A stretch of DNA of 43,194 bases, taken from positions 1 to 43,194 of the forward strand of contig JAIEPV010000071.1 in the NCBI GenBank assembly GCA_019748215.1. Reading direction: 5' to 3'. The position numbers were made by a program, and so were the translations under genes. Shown here one piece after another: positions 35,453 through 43,194 of this stretch. The notes below the pieces were generated by a model. It was not told the DNA's origin. It saw only the letters and a program-made list of their open reading frames with translations, and did no database searches. The DNA is from Hyphomicrobium sp. GTDB lineage: Bacteria > Pseudomonadota > Alphaproteobacteria > Rhizobiales > Hyphomicrobiaceae. How positions within the stretch are numbered: position 1 is the first letter of the stretch; each line of letters starts with the position of its first letter.

Positions 35453-35650
35453 TTGCAAATCGCCACTGAACACTTCCGCGCCGCACACCTGCTGCCCAAA
35501 CTCGAGCAAGCCATCCTCGCCAAAGCCTTCCGTGGCGAACTGGTCCCCCAAGACTCCAACGACGAACCAGCATCCGTACTGCTGGAGCGGATAAAGTCAG
35601 ACCGCAGCAATGATGCAAGGAAGCCCCCTGGCCGACGGCCGAAAGTTTGA
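35453..35650 (+). pseudogene. Remnant of a type I restriction specificity subunit (HsdS) C-terminus
   Basis: LLPKLEQAILAKAFRGELVPQDSNDEPASVLLERIK matches the characteristic HsdS C-terminal segment; the rest of the gene is absent. Confidence 0.8.
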
Positions 35651-35751
35651 CGCGGTGCCCCCCGAATGTAGGGAGCGCCTTGCCCACGGCCCTGCTTGGC
35701 TGGAGTTAGCCCATAAAAATACGAATAGAATCATGGCTATTTGTGCAGCAC

Positions 35752-35787
35752 GGACTAGGGCACGTTATATTTATTGAAAACTAGTCC
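35752..35787. promoter_or_regulatory. Perfect 7-bp inverted repeat flanking an AT-rich promoter-like core upstream of the four-gene operon
   Basis: GGACTAG-(22 nt, gttatatttattgaaaa)-CTAGTCC ending 21 bp before the first candidate ATG (35808). Confidence 0.55.
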
Positions 35788-35807
35788 ACAAATGCGTAAG
35801 GTGTGGC

Positions 35808-36962
35808 ATGCCCTACGCTGACGGTAACACCATGCCCAATGAAACATCCCCGCTTGAGGCCGATTTCGTGCAACTCGCACGTATCGCACTGTCCGGGCGC
35901 GCCCAGGACATCCAAGTGCTGCTGCATCGTGCCGCCAAGCGCTATCGTCCGGACGCACCGGCGTTCGCCGATGCTCTAGTTGCACTGGTTCGTGAGGCTC
36001 CGACACGTTCATCGCCACTGCGACGCCAGACCGAAGTGCCAATGCCGGTTGACGCCGACTCGCGCCTGCATTTGTTGCGCGTCGAGGATACTCCGCATCT
36101 TGGACACGAGCCGGTGTTCGCGGCAGGCCTCGCCAAAGCGATGAACCAATTGGTACGTGAACGGCACAGCACGACGTCACTGCGCAAGGTCGGTCTGGAA
36201 CCAACCCGTACCGTACTGTTTGTTGGCCCTCCTGGCGTCGGCAAGACCATGGCTGCGCGATGGCTCGCACGCGAACTCGGCAAGCCGTTGATCATCCTCG
36301 ACCTAGCCGCAGTTATGAGCAGCTATCTAGGCCGCACCGGCACGAACCTGCGGCACGTGCTCGAATATGCCAAGTCCCTCGATTGCGTCTTGCTGTTGGA
36401 TGAGTTGGACGCCATTGCAAAACGCCGCGACGACCGGAGCGAGGTTGGTGAATTGAAGCGGCTGGTGACCGTGCTGATCCAGCAGATCGATGATTGGCCA
36501 TCGACCGGTCTGCTCGTAGCGGCAACCAATCACTCAGAACTTCTTGATCCAGCGATCTGGCGACGCTTCGAGACCAAGGTCGAGTTCCCGATGCCCGATC
36601 AAGCGGCAATCCAAGCCTTTGCAAAGGGCATGCTGACACCAACTGCGGACGGTGGGTCGTCATGGGCAGACGTACTCGCCGTGGCTCTGCGCGGGAAGTC
36701 GTTCAGCGACGTTGAAATCCTGATCAACGGTGCCCGCCGCGCAGCCGCTGTCACCGACATTCAATTGACCGAAGCCTTGTCGGCCATCATCCAACCAGAA
36801 ACCATGAGCAAAGACGAGAGGATTGAATTGGCGACCAAACTCGTCGAGAGCAATCTTGTATCCCAGAGGCGCGCCCATGAATTGACCGGTGTATCGCGCG
36901 ACACAATACGTGGCCACGCTGAAAAGAAGCCTAAGCCGAAACGCTCTGCAGGTCGCAAATGA
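35808..36962 (+). CDS. AAA+ ATPase (operon gene 1)
   Basis: LFVGPPGVGKTMAARWLARELGKP (Walker A), CVLLLDELDAIAKRRDD (Walker B), AATNHSELLDPAIWRRFE (sensor/Arg finger); C-terminal SQRRAHELTGVSRDTIRGHAEK HTH-like. Confidence 0.93.
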   Translation: MPYADGNTMPNETSPLEADFVQLARIALSGRAQDIQVLLHRAAKRYRPDAPAFADALVALVREAPTRSSPLRRQTEVPMPVDADSRLHLLRVEDTPHLGHEPVFAAGLAKAMNQLVRERHSTTSLRKVGLEPTRTVLFVGPPGVGKTMAARWLARELGKPLIILDLAAVMSSYLGRTGTNLRHVLEYAKSLDCVLLLDELDAIAKRRDDRSEVGELKRLVTVLIQQIDDWPSTGLLVAATNHSELLDPAIWRRFETKVEFPMPDQAAIQAFAKGMLTPTADGGSSWADVLAVALRGKSFSDVEILINGARRAAAVTDIQLTEALSAIIQPETMSKDERIELATKLVESNLVSQRRAHELTGVSRDTIRGHAEKKPKPKRSAGRK

Positions 36963-39181
36963 CGAAACGAAATTTTCTCCTTGGCAAGGGCGAACGCCTC
37001 ATCTCGGATGTCCAAGGCGTGCGAGGTGGCGGTCCAAAGGAGCATCCTTACACGTTTGGGGAAGCAAAGGCGCGTTTGGAGCCGCGCCTGATCAAGGCTG
37101 TCGATGCAATTGATAAATTGCCGCCCGAAGCATGCCCGGACGACAAAGCCGTCGCCACCATCACCCTAAATCCCGAATACATCGCCAAGTCATACCACCC
37201 TGAAGGACTGTTCGAGGCCGTTGGACTTGAACCGGTCGGTAGCCGCCCGAAGCGCATTACGCCTGACAAGAGATCACGCGGAAGAGCCCCAGAAGAAACA
37301 ATCACCACAGAATTTTTCGTGATGGGTTCACGAGAGGCGTTCCGTCGATGGCAGCGTAACCTGCCAACATGGCAAGCAGACAGCCCCGGCGCCAAAGAGT
37401 TCGTATCGATTGAGGAAATCACCGCGCCAGATTTCTCTGACAAGATCAAAGGCGAACTTCCGAAGCATGGCAAGGCAACCTTCGAAGTGGTTCTTCACGC
37501 CGACGCACTGTTCGGCGAAAATCGCCTCCTGCCCTTGTTTCGCAAGTATTTGGCCGGTTTCGGCGTCAATGCCAATCTGGCCCGGCGGTTCTACGCAGGC
37601 GGACTTTGTTTCTTAGAACTCGATGCCCCGGTCGAGACCGCCGCCAAGATCGCGACCTTTACGCCCGTGCGCGTTCTTCGCCAGATGCCAAATTTGCGAA
37701 TGCTCCGACCGACAGTTAGAACTACCGGACTGCCGGCGCAACCGCTCGTCCTGCCCAAGGAACCCGCGCTCGATTCCAGCATCAAAGTGGCTATTTTTGA
37801 TGGTGGCTTGCCCGATAAGCATCCGTTGACGGCCTGGGCCAGGCCGTTCGACACGACCGGTCTCAGTACACCTGATAAGGAAGGTCTGCAGCACGGCACA
37901 CACGTCACATCAGCGTTTTTGTTCGGGCACATAGATCCAACCAAGCCACTGCCGCGCCCCTATGCTCCTGTCGACCACTATCGAGTCCTTGACAGTGCAC
38001 CGAGCCAAGATCCACACGAGCTTTACGAGGTCCTTGAGCGCATCGACAACGTGCTCTCTAACAAGAATTATGATCTGGTCAACATCAGTCTCGGTCCTCA
38101 TTTGCCGATCGAAGATGACGACGTCCATGCCTGGACAGCCGTGCTCGACGAGCGTTTCGCCCGCGGCACCACACTTGCTGGTATTGCGGTTGGAAATGAC
38201 GGAGAGGGCGACTCAAAACTGGGCCTTAATCGCATCCAAGTCCCGTCGGACGCCGTCAATGCTATGGCGATCGGCGCTTGCGATTCACCTGAAACACCAT
38301 GGCTAAGGGCTACTTACAGTTCTGTAGGGCCCGGCCGAAGTCCTGGCCTCATCAAACCGGACATCGTCGCCTTTGGCGGTTCACTACAACGACCATTCCT
38401 GGTGGTGAGCGACACAGACAAGCCAACCCTTGATACGACAGGCGGCACTTCCTTCGCCACCCCGCTTGTCCTGCGTATGGCTGCCGGCATTCGTGCTCAC
38501 ATCGGATCGAGCCTCGGCCCGCTTGCCATCCGCGCCTTACTCGTCCACTCCGCCGAGGCATCTGACCATGCTGCGGAAGAAGTCGGCCGTGGTCGACTTG
38601 CCTCCACCTTGGACGACATTCTCGTCTGCGACGACGATACGATCCGTGTTGTGTATCAAGGTGTCATCTCTCCCACTCGATACATTCGCGCACCGATACC
38701 CCTGCCCTCCACCATCATTCCAGGTAAGGTCCGGGTCGACGCAACGCTCTGCTACGCAACAGCGGTCGATCCCCACCATCCTGGAAACTACACGCGCGCA
38801 GGCCTAGAGATCGCGTTCCGTCCCCACGACGGCAAACGCACTAATCCTCAGAAAGTGCACGCCGACACGAAGAGCTTCTTTGGTTCCGCACAAGCCGGAT
38901 TGTCCGAGGACGACCTACGGCGCGATGCCTGGAAGTGGGAGAACTGCCTTCACGCATCTGTCAGCTTCATGGGCAAATCTTTGCAAAACCCGGCTTTCGA
39001 TATCCACTACAACGCCCGATTAGAAGGCCGTAACTTCGCGCCTGATCATGAACTGCCCTATGCACTCGTCGTCACGGTGCACGCCAAGAAGCTGGCCGAT
39101 CTCTATGATCAGGTCGTGCGCAAGTATGCAACACAACTTGAGCAACTGAAACCCGTCATCGATATCCCTGTTCGGGTTTAG
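36959..39181 (+). CDS. S8 subtilisin-like serine protease (operon gene 2)
   Basis: KVAIFDGGLPDKHP (Asp), GLQHGTHVTSAFLFG (His), GGTSFATPLVLRMAAGIRA (Ser); ~270-aa N-terminal extension; 4-bp overlap with gene 1. Confidence 0.93.
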   Translation: MTKRNFLLGKGERLISDVQGVRGGGPKEHPYTFGEAKARLEPRLIKAVDAIDKLPPEACPDDKAVATITLNPEYIAKSYHPEGLFEAVGLEPVGSRPKRITPDKRSRGRAPEETITTEFFVMGSREAFRRWQRNLPTWQADSPGAKEFVSIEEITAPDFSDKIKGELPKHGKATFEVVLHADALFGENRLLPLFRKYLAGFGVNANLARRFYAGGLCFLELDAPVETAAKIATFTPVRVLRQMPNLRMLRPTVRTTGLPAQPLVLPKEPALDSSIKVAIFDGGLPDKHPLTAWARPFDTTGLSTPDKEGLQHGTHVTSAFLFGHIDPTKPLPRPYAPVDHYRVLDSAPSQDPHELYEVLERIDNVLSNKNYDLVNISLGPHLPIEDDDVHAWTAVLDERFARGTTLAGIAVGNDGEGDSKLGLNRIQVPSDAVNAMAIGACDSPETPWLRATYSSVGPGRSPGLIKPDIVAFGGSLQRPFLVVSDTDKPTLDTTGGTSFATPLVLRMAAGIRAHIGSSLGPLAIRALLVHSAEASDHAAEEVGRGRLASTLDDILVCDDDTIRVVYQGVISPTRYIRAPIPLPSTIIPGKVRVDATLCYATAVDPHHPGNYTRAGLEIAFRPHDGKRTNPQKVHADTKSFFGSAQAGLSEDDLRRDAWKWENCLHASVSFMGKSLQNPAFDIHYNARLEGRNFAPDHELPYALVVTVHAKKLADLYDQVVRKYATQLEQLKPVIDIPVRV

Positions 39182-39217
39182 GAATGCCAGATCACAGCGT
39201 TGTTGCAAGGAACCCCC

Positions 39218-40924
39218 GTGGCCGTCGTCCGAAAGATTGAAATCCGCCACTTTCGTGGCATCGCAAGTCTCGACTGGTGCCCGAGCGAGGGCATGAATTG
39301 CCTTGTCGGGCCAGGAGACAGTAGCAAGACCACAATCCTTGATGCCATCGATTACTGCCTTGCGGCTCGTCGAAATCTATCATTGAGCGACGCCGATTTT
39401 CACGACCTGGATGTCAAGACGCCTGTTGAAATCTCGATCACACTTGGCCGTCTCGGCGACAGCCTGAAAAATCTTGAGGCCTACGGCTTGTATCTTCGCG
39501 GCTTCGATCCAAAGACCGGTTCCATCGACGACGAACCGGACACCGGACTAGAGACGGTGCTGACGGTAAAATTGACAGTTGAGGCGGATCACGAACCATC
39601 ATGGTCGCTGTACTCGGAGCGCGCGGCCCAACAAGATCAGGCCAGAGGACTCGCATGGGCGGATCGATCTGCTGTCAGCCCAACCAGACTTGGTGCCTAC
39701 GCCGATCATAATTTGAGTTGGGGTCGTGCATCGATCTTGAACAAGATCTCCGACGAGACGATTACCGCTACAGCGGAGCTGGCCGAACTTGCTCGCAATG
39801 CACGCGATGCCTTCGGTCAACAAGCAGAGGCCGGATTGCCGACAGCTTTGAGCATCGTGCAGGACACGGCTGGAAAACTGGGCGTTCCTGTCGGTGATGC
39901 AGTAAAAGCAATGCTGGATTCCCAGTCGGTATCATTTTCAGGTGGTACGATCTCACTTCACGATAGTGATAAAATTCCCTTGAAAAACCTGGGCCTCGGC
40001 TCGAAGCGGCTGCTCGTCGCCGGCTTGCAGCGCGCCGCTGCTGGCACGACTCCTATCGTCCTGGTCGACGAAATTGAGCACGGCCTGGAACCACACCGAA
40101 TTATCCGTCTCCTCGATGCGCTCGGCGCCAAAGAGGCAAAGCCACCACTTCAAGTTTTCATGACAACGCATTCACCTGTCGCTGTTCGGGAATTGATGGC
40201 TGCACAGATCCATCTCGTTCGATCACGCAATACGGTTCACGTTGTCCATCGCGCGAGCGATGTCGGTGATGTACAGGGAACGATCAGGCTGTTCCCCGAG
40301 GCCCTACTCGCCCGGTCTGTCATCGTATGCGAGGGCGCGACAGAGCATGGGCTTCTGCGGGGCCTCGACCAGTACCGCGTCGCAAACGGCAAGGTGTCAC
40401 TGACCGCGCGTAATGCCGCCATCGTCGACGGGGGTGGTGATAATGTATTCAAACGAGCGCGCGCGATCCAACTATTGGGCTATCGTACAGCTGTCCTCCA
40501 CGACAGCGACAAAATCCCGACGCCAGATATCAAAGCAGAATTCGAAACTTCGGGTGGCCCAACATTTTCTTGGAGCGCGGGCTGCGCATTGGAGGAGGAG
40601 CTTTTCCTTTCACTCCCCGAAAAAACTGCTCAACAGTTGCTCAACTACGCTGTGGAGCGACGAGGTGAGAAAGCAATCGATGATCAGATCCGGTCTGCGT
40701 CCAACGGTAAAATAACGCTGGCCGGATGCCGCGCCGACCTGACGCAAGAAATGCGCACGCTACTCGGAAAGGCCTCGAAGGCAAAAACAAGTGGTTGGTA
40801 CAAAACTATCTCTGACATGGAAGTCGTTGCTCGCGACATAATCGGGCCAGGCGCAAACGGCTCTGCTGCTTCGTTGACCGGCCCGATTAACGCCCTGACC
40901 AAGTGGATTGCGGATGGTGCCTGA
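39218..40924 (+). CDS. OLD-family ATPase-TOPRIM nuclease, GajA-like (operon gene 3)
   Basis: VRKIEIRHFRGIASLDW, CLVGPGDSSKTTILDAIDYCL, IVLVDEIEHGLEPHRI, TTHSPVAVREL; TOPRIM SVIVCEGATEHGLLRGL and AVLHDSDKI. Confidence 0.9.
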   Translation: MAVVRKIEIRHFRGIASLDWCPSEGMNCLVGPGDSSKTTILDAIDYCLAARRNLSLSDADFHDLDVKTPVEISITLGRLGDSLKNLEAYGLYLRGFDPKTGSIDDEPDTGLETVLTVKLTVEADHEPSWSLYSERAAQQDQARGLAWADRSAVSPTRLGAYADHNLSWGRASILNKISDETITATAELAELARNARDAFGQQAEAGLPTALSIVQDTAGKLGVPVGDAVKAMLDSQSVSFSGGTISLHDSDKIPLKNLGLGSKRLLVAGLQRAAAGTTPIVLVDEIEHGLEPHRIIRLLDALGAKEAKPPLQVFMTTHSPVAVRELMAAQIHLVRSRNTVHVVHRASDVGDVQGTIRLFPEALLARSVIVCEGATEHGLLRGLDQYRVANGKVSLTARNAAIVDGGGDNVFKRARAIQLLGYRTAVLHDSDKIPTPDIKAEFETSGGPTFSWSAGCALEEELFLSLPEKTAQQLLNYAVERRGEKAIDDQIRSASNGKITLAGCRADLTQEMRTLLGKASKAKTSGWYKTISDMEVVARDIIGPGANGSAASLTGPINALTKWIADGA

Positions 40925-42338
40925 TTCCGTCGATCTGCTGACAATCCCACGAGGGCTTGTCATTGCCCCGGCCGGATGTGGCAAGACGCAATTGATCATT
41001 GAAGCACTCAAGCGTCATGACGCCACCAAGCCCATTCTAGTACTGACACACACAAATGCTGGCGTGGCAGCGTTGCGAAGCCGGCTCGATCGAGCCAAAG
41101 TGCCCCCGGTCGCCTATCGGCTGTCAACGATTGATGGGTTCGCCATTCGACTTGTTGGGATGTTTCCCGCGTCGGCACAAATCGACCCAGCTCGCCTCAA
41201 GCTAGAGCGACCCCCCTATCGCGATATCCGAACAGCGGCATGTAACGTCCTAAAAATATCGAGCATTCACGACGTTATTCGAGCCACCTATGCACGACTG
41301 CTCGTCGATGAATATCAGGACTGCTCACAATGGCAGCACGGGATCGTGTACTATATGTCCCACGCGCTTCATACGTGCGTCCTCGGTGATCAGTTGCAAG
41401 CGATCTTTGGTTTCGGAGACGATGGCTTAGCCGATTGGCATAAGCAGGTAGGTGCACATTTTCCTGTCGTAGCTGAACTGAAAACGCCATGGCGATGGAT
41501 CAACGCCGGGGCCGACGAGCTTGGCCAATGGGTGCTTGCGGCCCGCACAAAGCTGTTGTCCGGTCAGACAATAGATTTTCGCCACGCACCAACGGCGGTC
41601 GAGTGGGTCCAACTTGACGGCTCGAACAGCGATCGGCCAAAGCAGCTCAAGGCAGGCGCAACACGATCACATACGACGGACGGTCATGTTTTGATTATCG
41701 GCGACAGTATGAGCCCGCCCAGCCAGCAGCGCCTCGCTAGTCAAATACCTGGAGCGACCGTGGTCGAAGCGGTCGACTTGAGGGACCTGGTGAACTTCGC
41801 ATCCAACCTCGATCTGAAATCGACAGACGTTGTACGCCAAGTTGCGGAATTTTCCGCCAAGCTCATGACCGGTGTTTCACCTGACGATCTATTGCGCCGA
41901 TTGGATACGATCAAAGCGGGTCGTGCCCGAAAAGAGGTTAGCGATCTGGAACGAGCAGCCCTCGCGCTGCTTGCAGAGCCGAACTACGACGGTGTCGCGT
42001 CCGTTATTGCTCAGCTCAACCAGCAAGGCGGCGTCCGCGTCCATCGACCAGCTGTGCTGCGAGCATGCATCCGCGCTCTCAACGAGTGCGCGAAGGCAGA
42101 TGGTCCGGAGTTTGCAGATGCCGCTATTCGAGCGCGTGAGCAATATCGTATGGCGGGGCGATCTCTCCCCCGTCGTGGCGTCGGAAGCACGCTTCTTCTG
42201 AAGGGGCTTGAGGCCCAAGTATGCGTTGTCGTTGAAGGCGATAAGCTGAACGCGAAGAACCTCTATGTAGCCCTGACACGCGGTTCCAATAAGTTGGTTG
42301 TGTGTTCGAAAAATCCAGTGTTGCCCGTAGTCGCATGA
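40908..42338 (+). CDS. UvrD/PcrA-like SF1 helicase, GajB-like (operon gene 4)
   Basis: LVIAPAGCGKTQLIIEAL (motif I), ILVLTHTNAGVAALRSRL, ARLLVDEYQDCSQWQ (motif II), LGDQLQAIFGF, LYVALTRGSNKLVVC (motif VI); overlaps gene 3. Confidence 0.9.
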   Translation: MRMVPDSVDLLTIPRGLVIAPAGCGKTQLIIEALKRHDATKPILVLTHTNAGVAALRSRLDRAKVPPVAYRLSTIDGFAIRLVGMFPASAQIDPARLKLERPPYRDIRTAACNVLKISSIHDVIRATYARLLVDEYQDCSQWQHGIVYYMSHALHTCVLGDQLQAIFGFGDDGLADWHKQVGAHFPVVAELKTPWRWINAGADELGQWVLAARTKLLSGQTIDFRHAPTAVEWVQLDGSNSDRPKQLKAGATRSHTTDGHVLIIGDSMSPPSQQRLASQIPGATVVEAVDLRDLVNFASNLDLKSTDVVRQVAEFSAKLMTGVSPDDLLRRLDTIKAGRARKEVSDLERAALALLAEPNYDGVASVIAQLNQQGGVRVHRPAVLRACIRALNECAKADGPEFADAAIRAREQYRMAGRSLPRRGVGSTLLLKGLEAQVCVVVEGDKLNAKNLYVALTRGSNKLVVCSKNPVLPVVA

Positions 42339-42483
42339 ACTGAAATAACTTGATGCCTTGTTGTTGATACGCCTGGGGATCACACTGTCGGCTACGTCTG
42401 ATCTACTAAGAGCTGACGAGGATAATTGTCCGCTCGCGGGACTTTGGTTTGCTACACCGTACCCGACAGGGGAAAAACCAAAC

Positions 42484-42549
42484 TTGAGTCAATGACCGAA
42501 CAATCGCTCGACGCAAGAGACTGATTTCATTTGGCTTGTATTGACTCAA
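42484..42549. repeat. Perfect 10-bp inverted repeat TTGAGTCAAT ... ATTGACTCAA
   Basis: Arms 42484-42493 and 42540-42549 in the noncoding gap after the helicase gene. Confidence 0.6.
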
Positions 42550-42840
42550 GAATGGTTTGAAATTTGTTGAACTGAGTCGTTGCCGTTGCGAAGTTGGCCT
42601 CACCGGGACAACCGCAGATCCTCAGGCCAAGAACAGCTTGATCTGGCTCGGGAATTTCAAACAATTATCCGTACACCAGCCCAATACTGCAATAGCTGTA
42701 GCGGGCCCCTGATCGAAATCAAATAGGTATCTTGCACTTCCGACATTTGCTGGATGCCGTGTAGGCCTGAACCTCATCAGCGACTTAGCGCGGCATCAGT
42801 TCAGATTCTCGCTGTCTCATAAACTTCAAGTGCGACTTGA

Positions 42841-42860
42841 AACAGAACGCGCGTTCTGTT
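42841..42860. promoter_or_regulatory. Perfect 20-bp palindrome, probable TetR operator
   Basis: AACAGAACGCGCGTTCTGTT, 11 bp upstream of the TetR start codon. Confidence 0.78.
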
Positions 42861-42871
42861 AAGAAGTCCGT

Positions 42872-43194
42872 ATGGCGAGAACAAGATCACAGACTAAGGA
42901 CACTGTTATCGAGCGCGCGATGCATTGCTTTTGGCAGCGAGGCTTTGCAGCGACATCAATCGATGAACTCGTGCGAACTATCGGTATCAGCCGACACAGC
43001 CTCTACGGTGACTTCGGCGGCAAGGAAGAGTTGTTCGTCGCCTGCCTCGACACATATAGCCGGGACGTAGTGACGCCGGCGTTCGCTCAGGTCGAGGAGG
43101 AGCGTGCCACACTTGAGGCGGTTGCGCAGTACTTCGAGTTTCAGATCGCACGGGGCGAAGATGCCGGGTTTCCAGGGCCTGGTTGCCTGATGGC
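42872..43194 (+). CDS. TetR/AcrR-family regulator (3' end outside window)
   Basis: MARTRSQTKDTVIERAMHCFWQRGFAATSIDELVRTIGISRHSLYGDFGGKEELFVACLDTY. Confidence 0.9.
   Translation, partial: MARTRSQTKDTVIERAMHCFWQRGFAATSIDELVRTIGISRHSLYGDFGGKEELFVACLDTYSRDVVTPAFAQVEEERATLEAVAQYFEFQIARGEDAGFPGPGCLM

Noticed and set aside
42600-42730. Open frame ending QEQLDLAREFQTIIRTPAQYCNSCSGPLIEIK* with a CxxC pair
   Set aside because: No start codon or RBS found and short length; could be a gene remnant but not supportable.
1-43194. CRISPR arrays, tRNA and rRNA genes
   Set aside because: No regularly spaced direct repeats with unique spacers, no cas genes, and no recognisable tRNA/rRNA sequence were seen by eye.

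Overview
This GC-rich window looks alphaproteobacterial and reads as a plasmid-like or integrative mobilizable element, truncated at both ends. Left part: a large serine recombinase (partial), a redox cargo pair with a divergent LysR regulator, and a replication/partition module (RepA-type initiator, 22-bp iterons, perfect DnaA box, ParA operon). A minus-strand conjugation block follows, with a VirD4/TraG coupling protein, a Trp-rich membrane J-domain protein and several unknowns. Middle part: a chain of about a dozen tiny translationally coupled ORFs, a highly structured oriT candidate, MobC and a MobP-type relaxase. Right part, an accessory/defence region: an antitoxin with a truncated PIN toxin, an HNH protein, an HTH regulator, a putative caspase-like protease pair, ArdC antirestriction behind an RBS-sequestering leader, a PD-(D/E)XK-like protein and an hsdS remnant. 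The best candidate for an undescribed system is a compact four-gene operon at 35808-42338: AAA+ ATPase, subtilisin-like protease, OLD/TOPRIM nuclease and UvrD-like helicase (Gabija-like GajA/GajB joined to an ATPase-protease pair). No searches were run; family calls rest on motifs read by eye.
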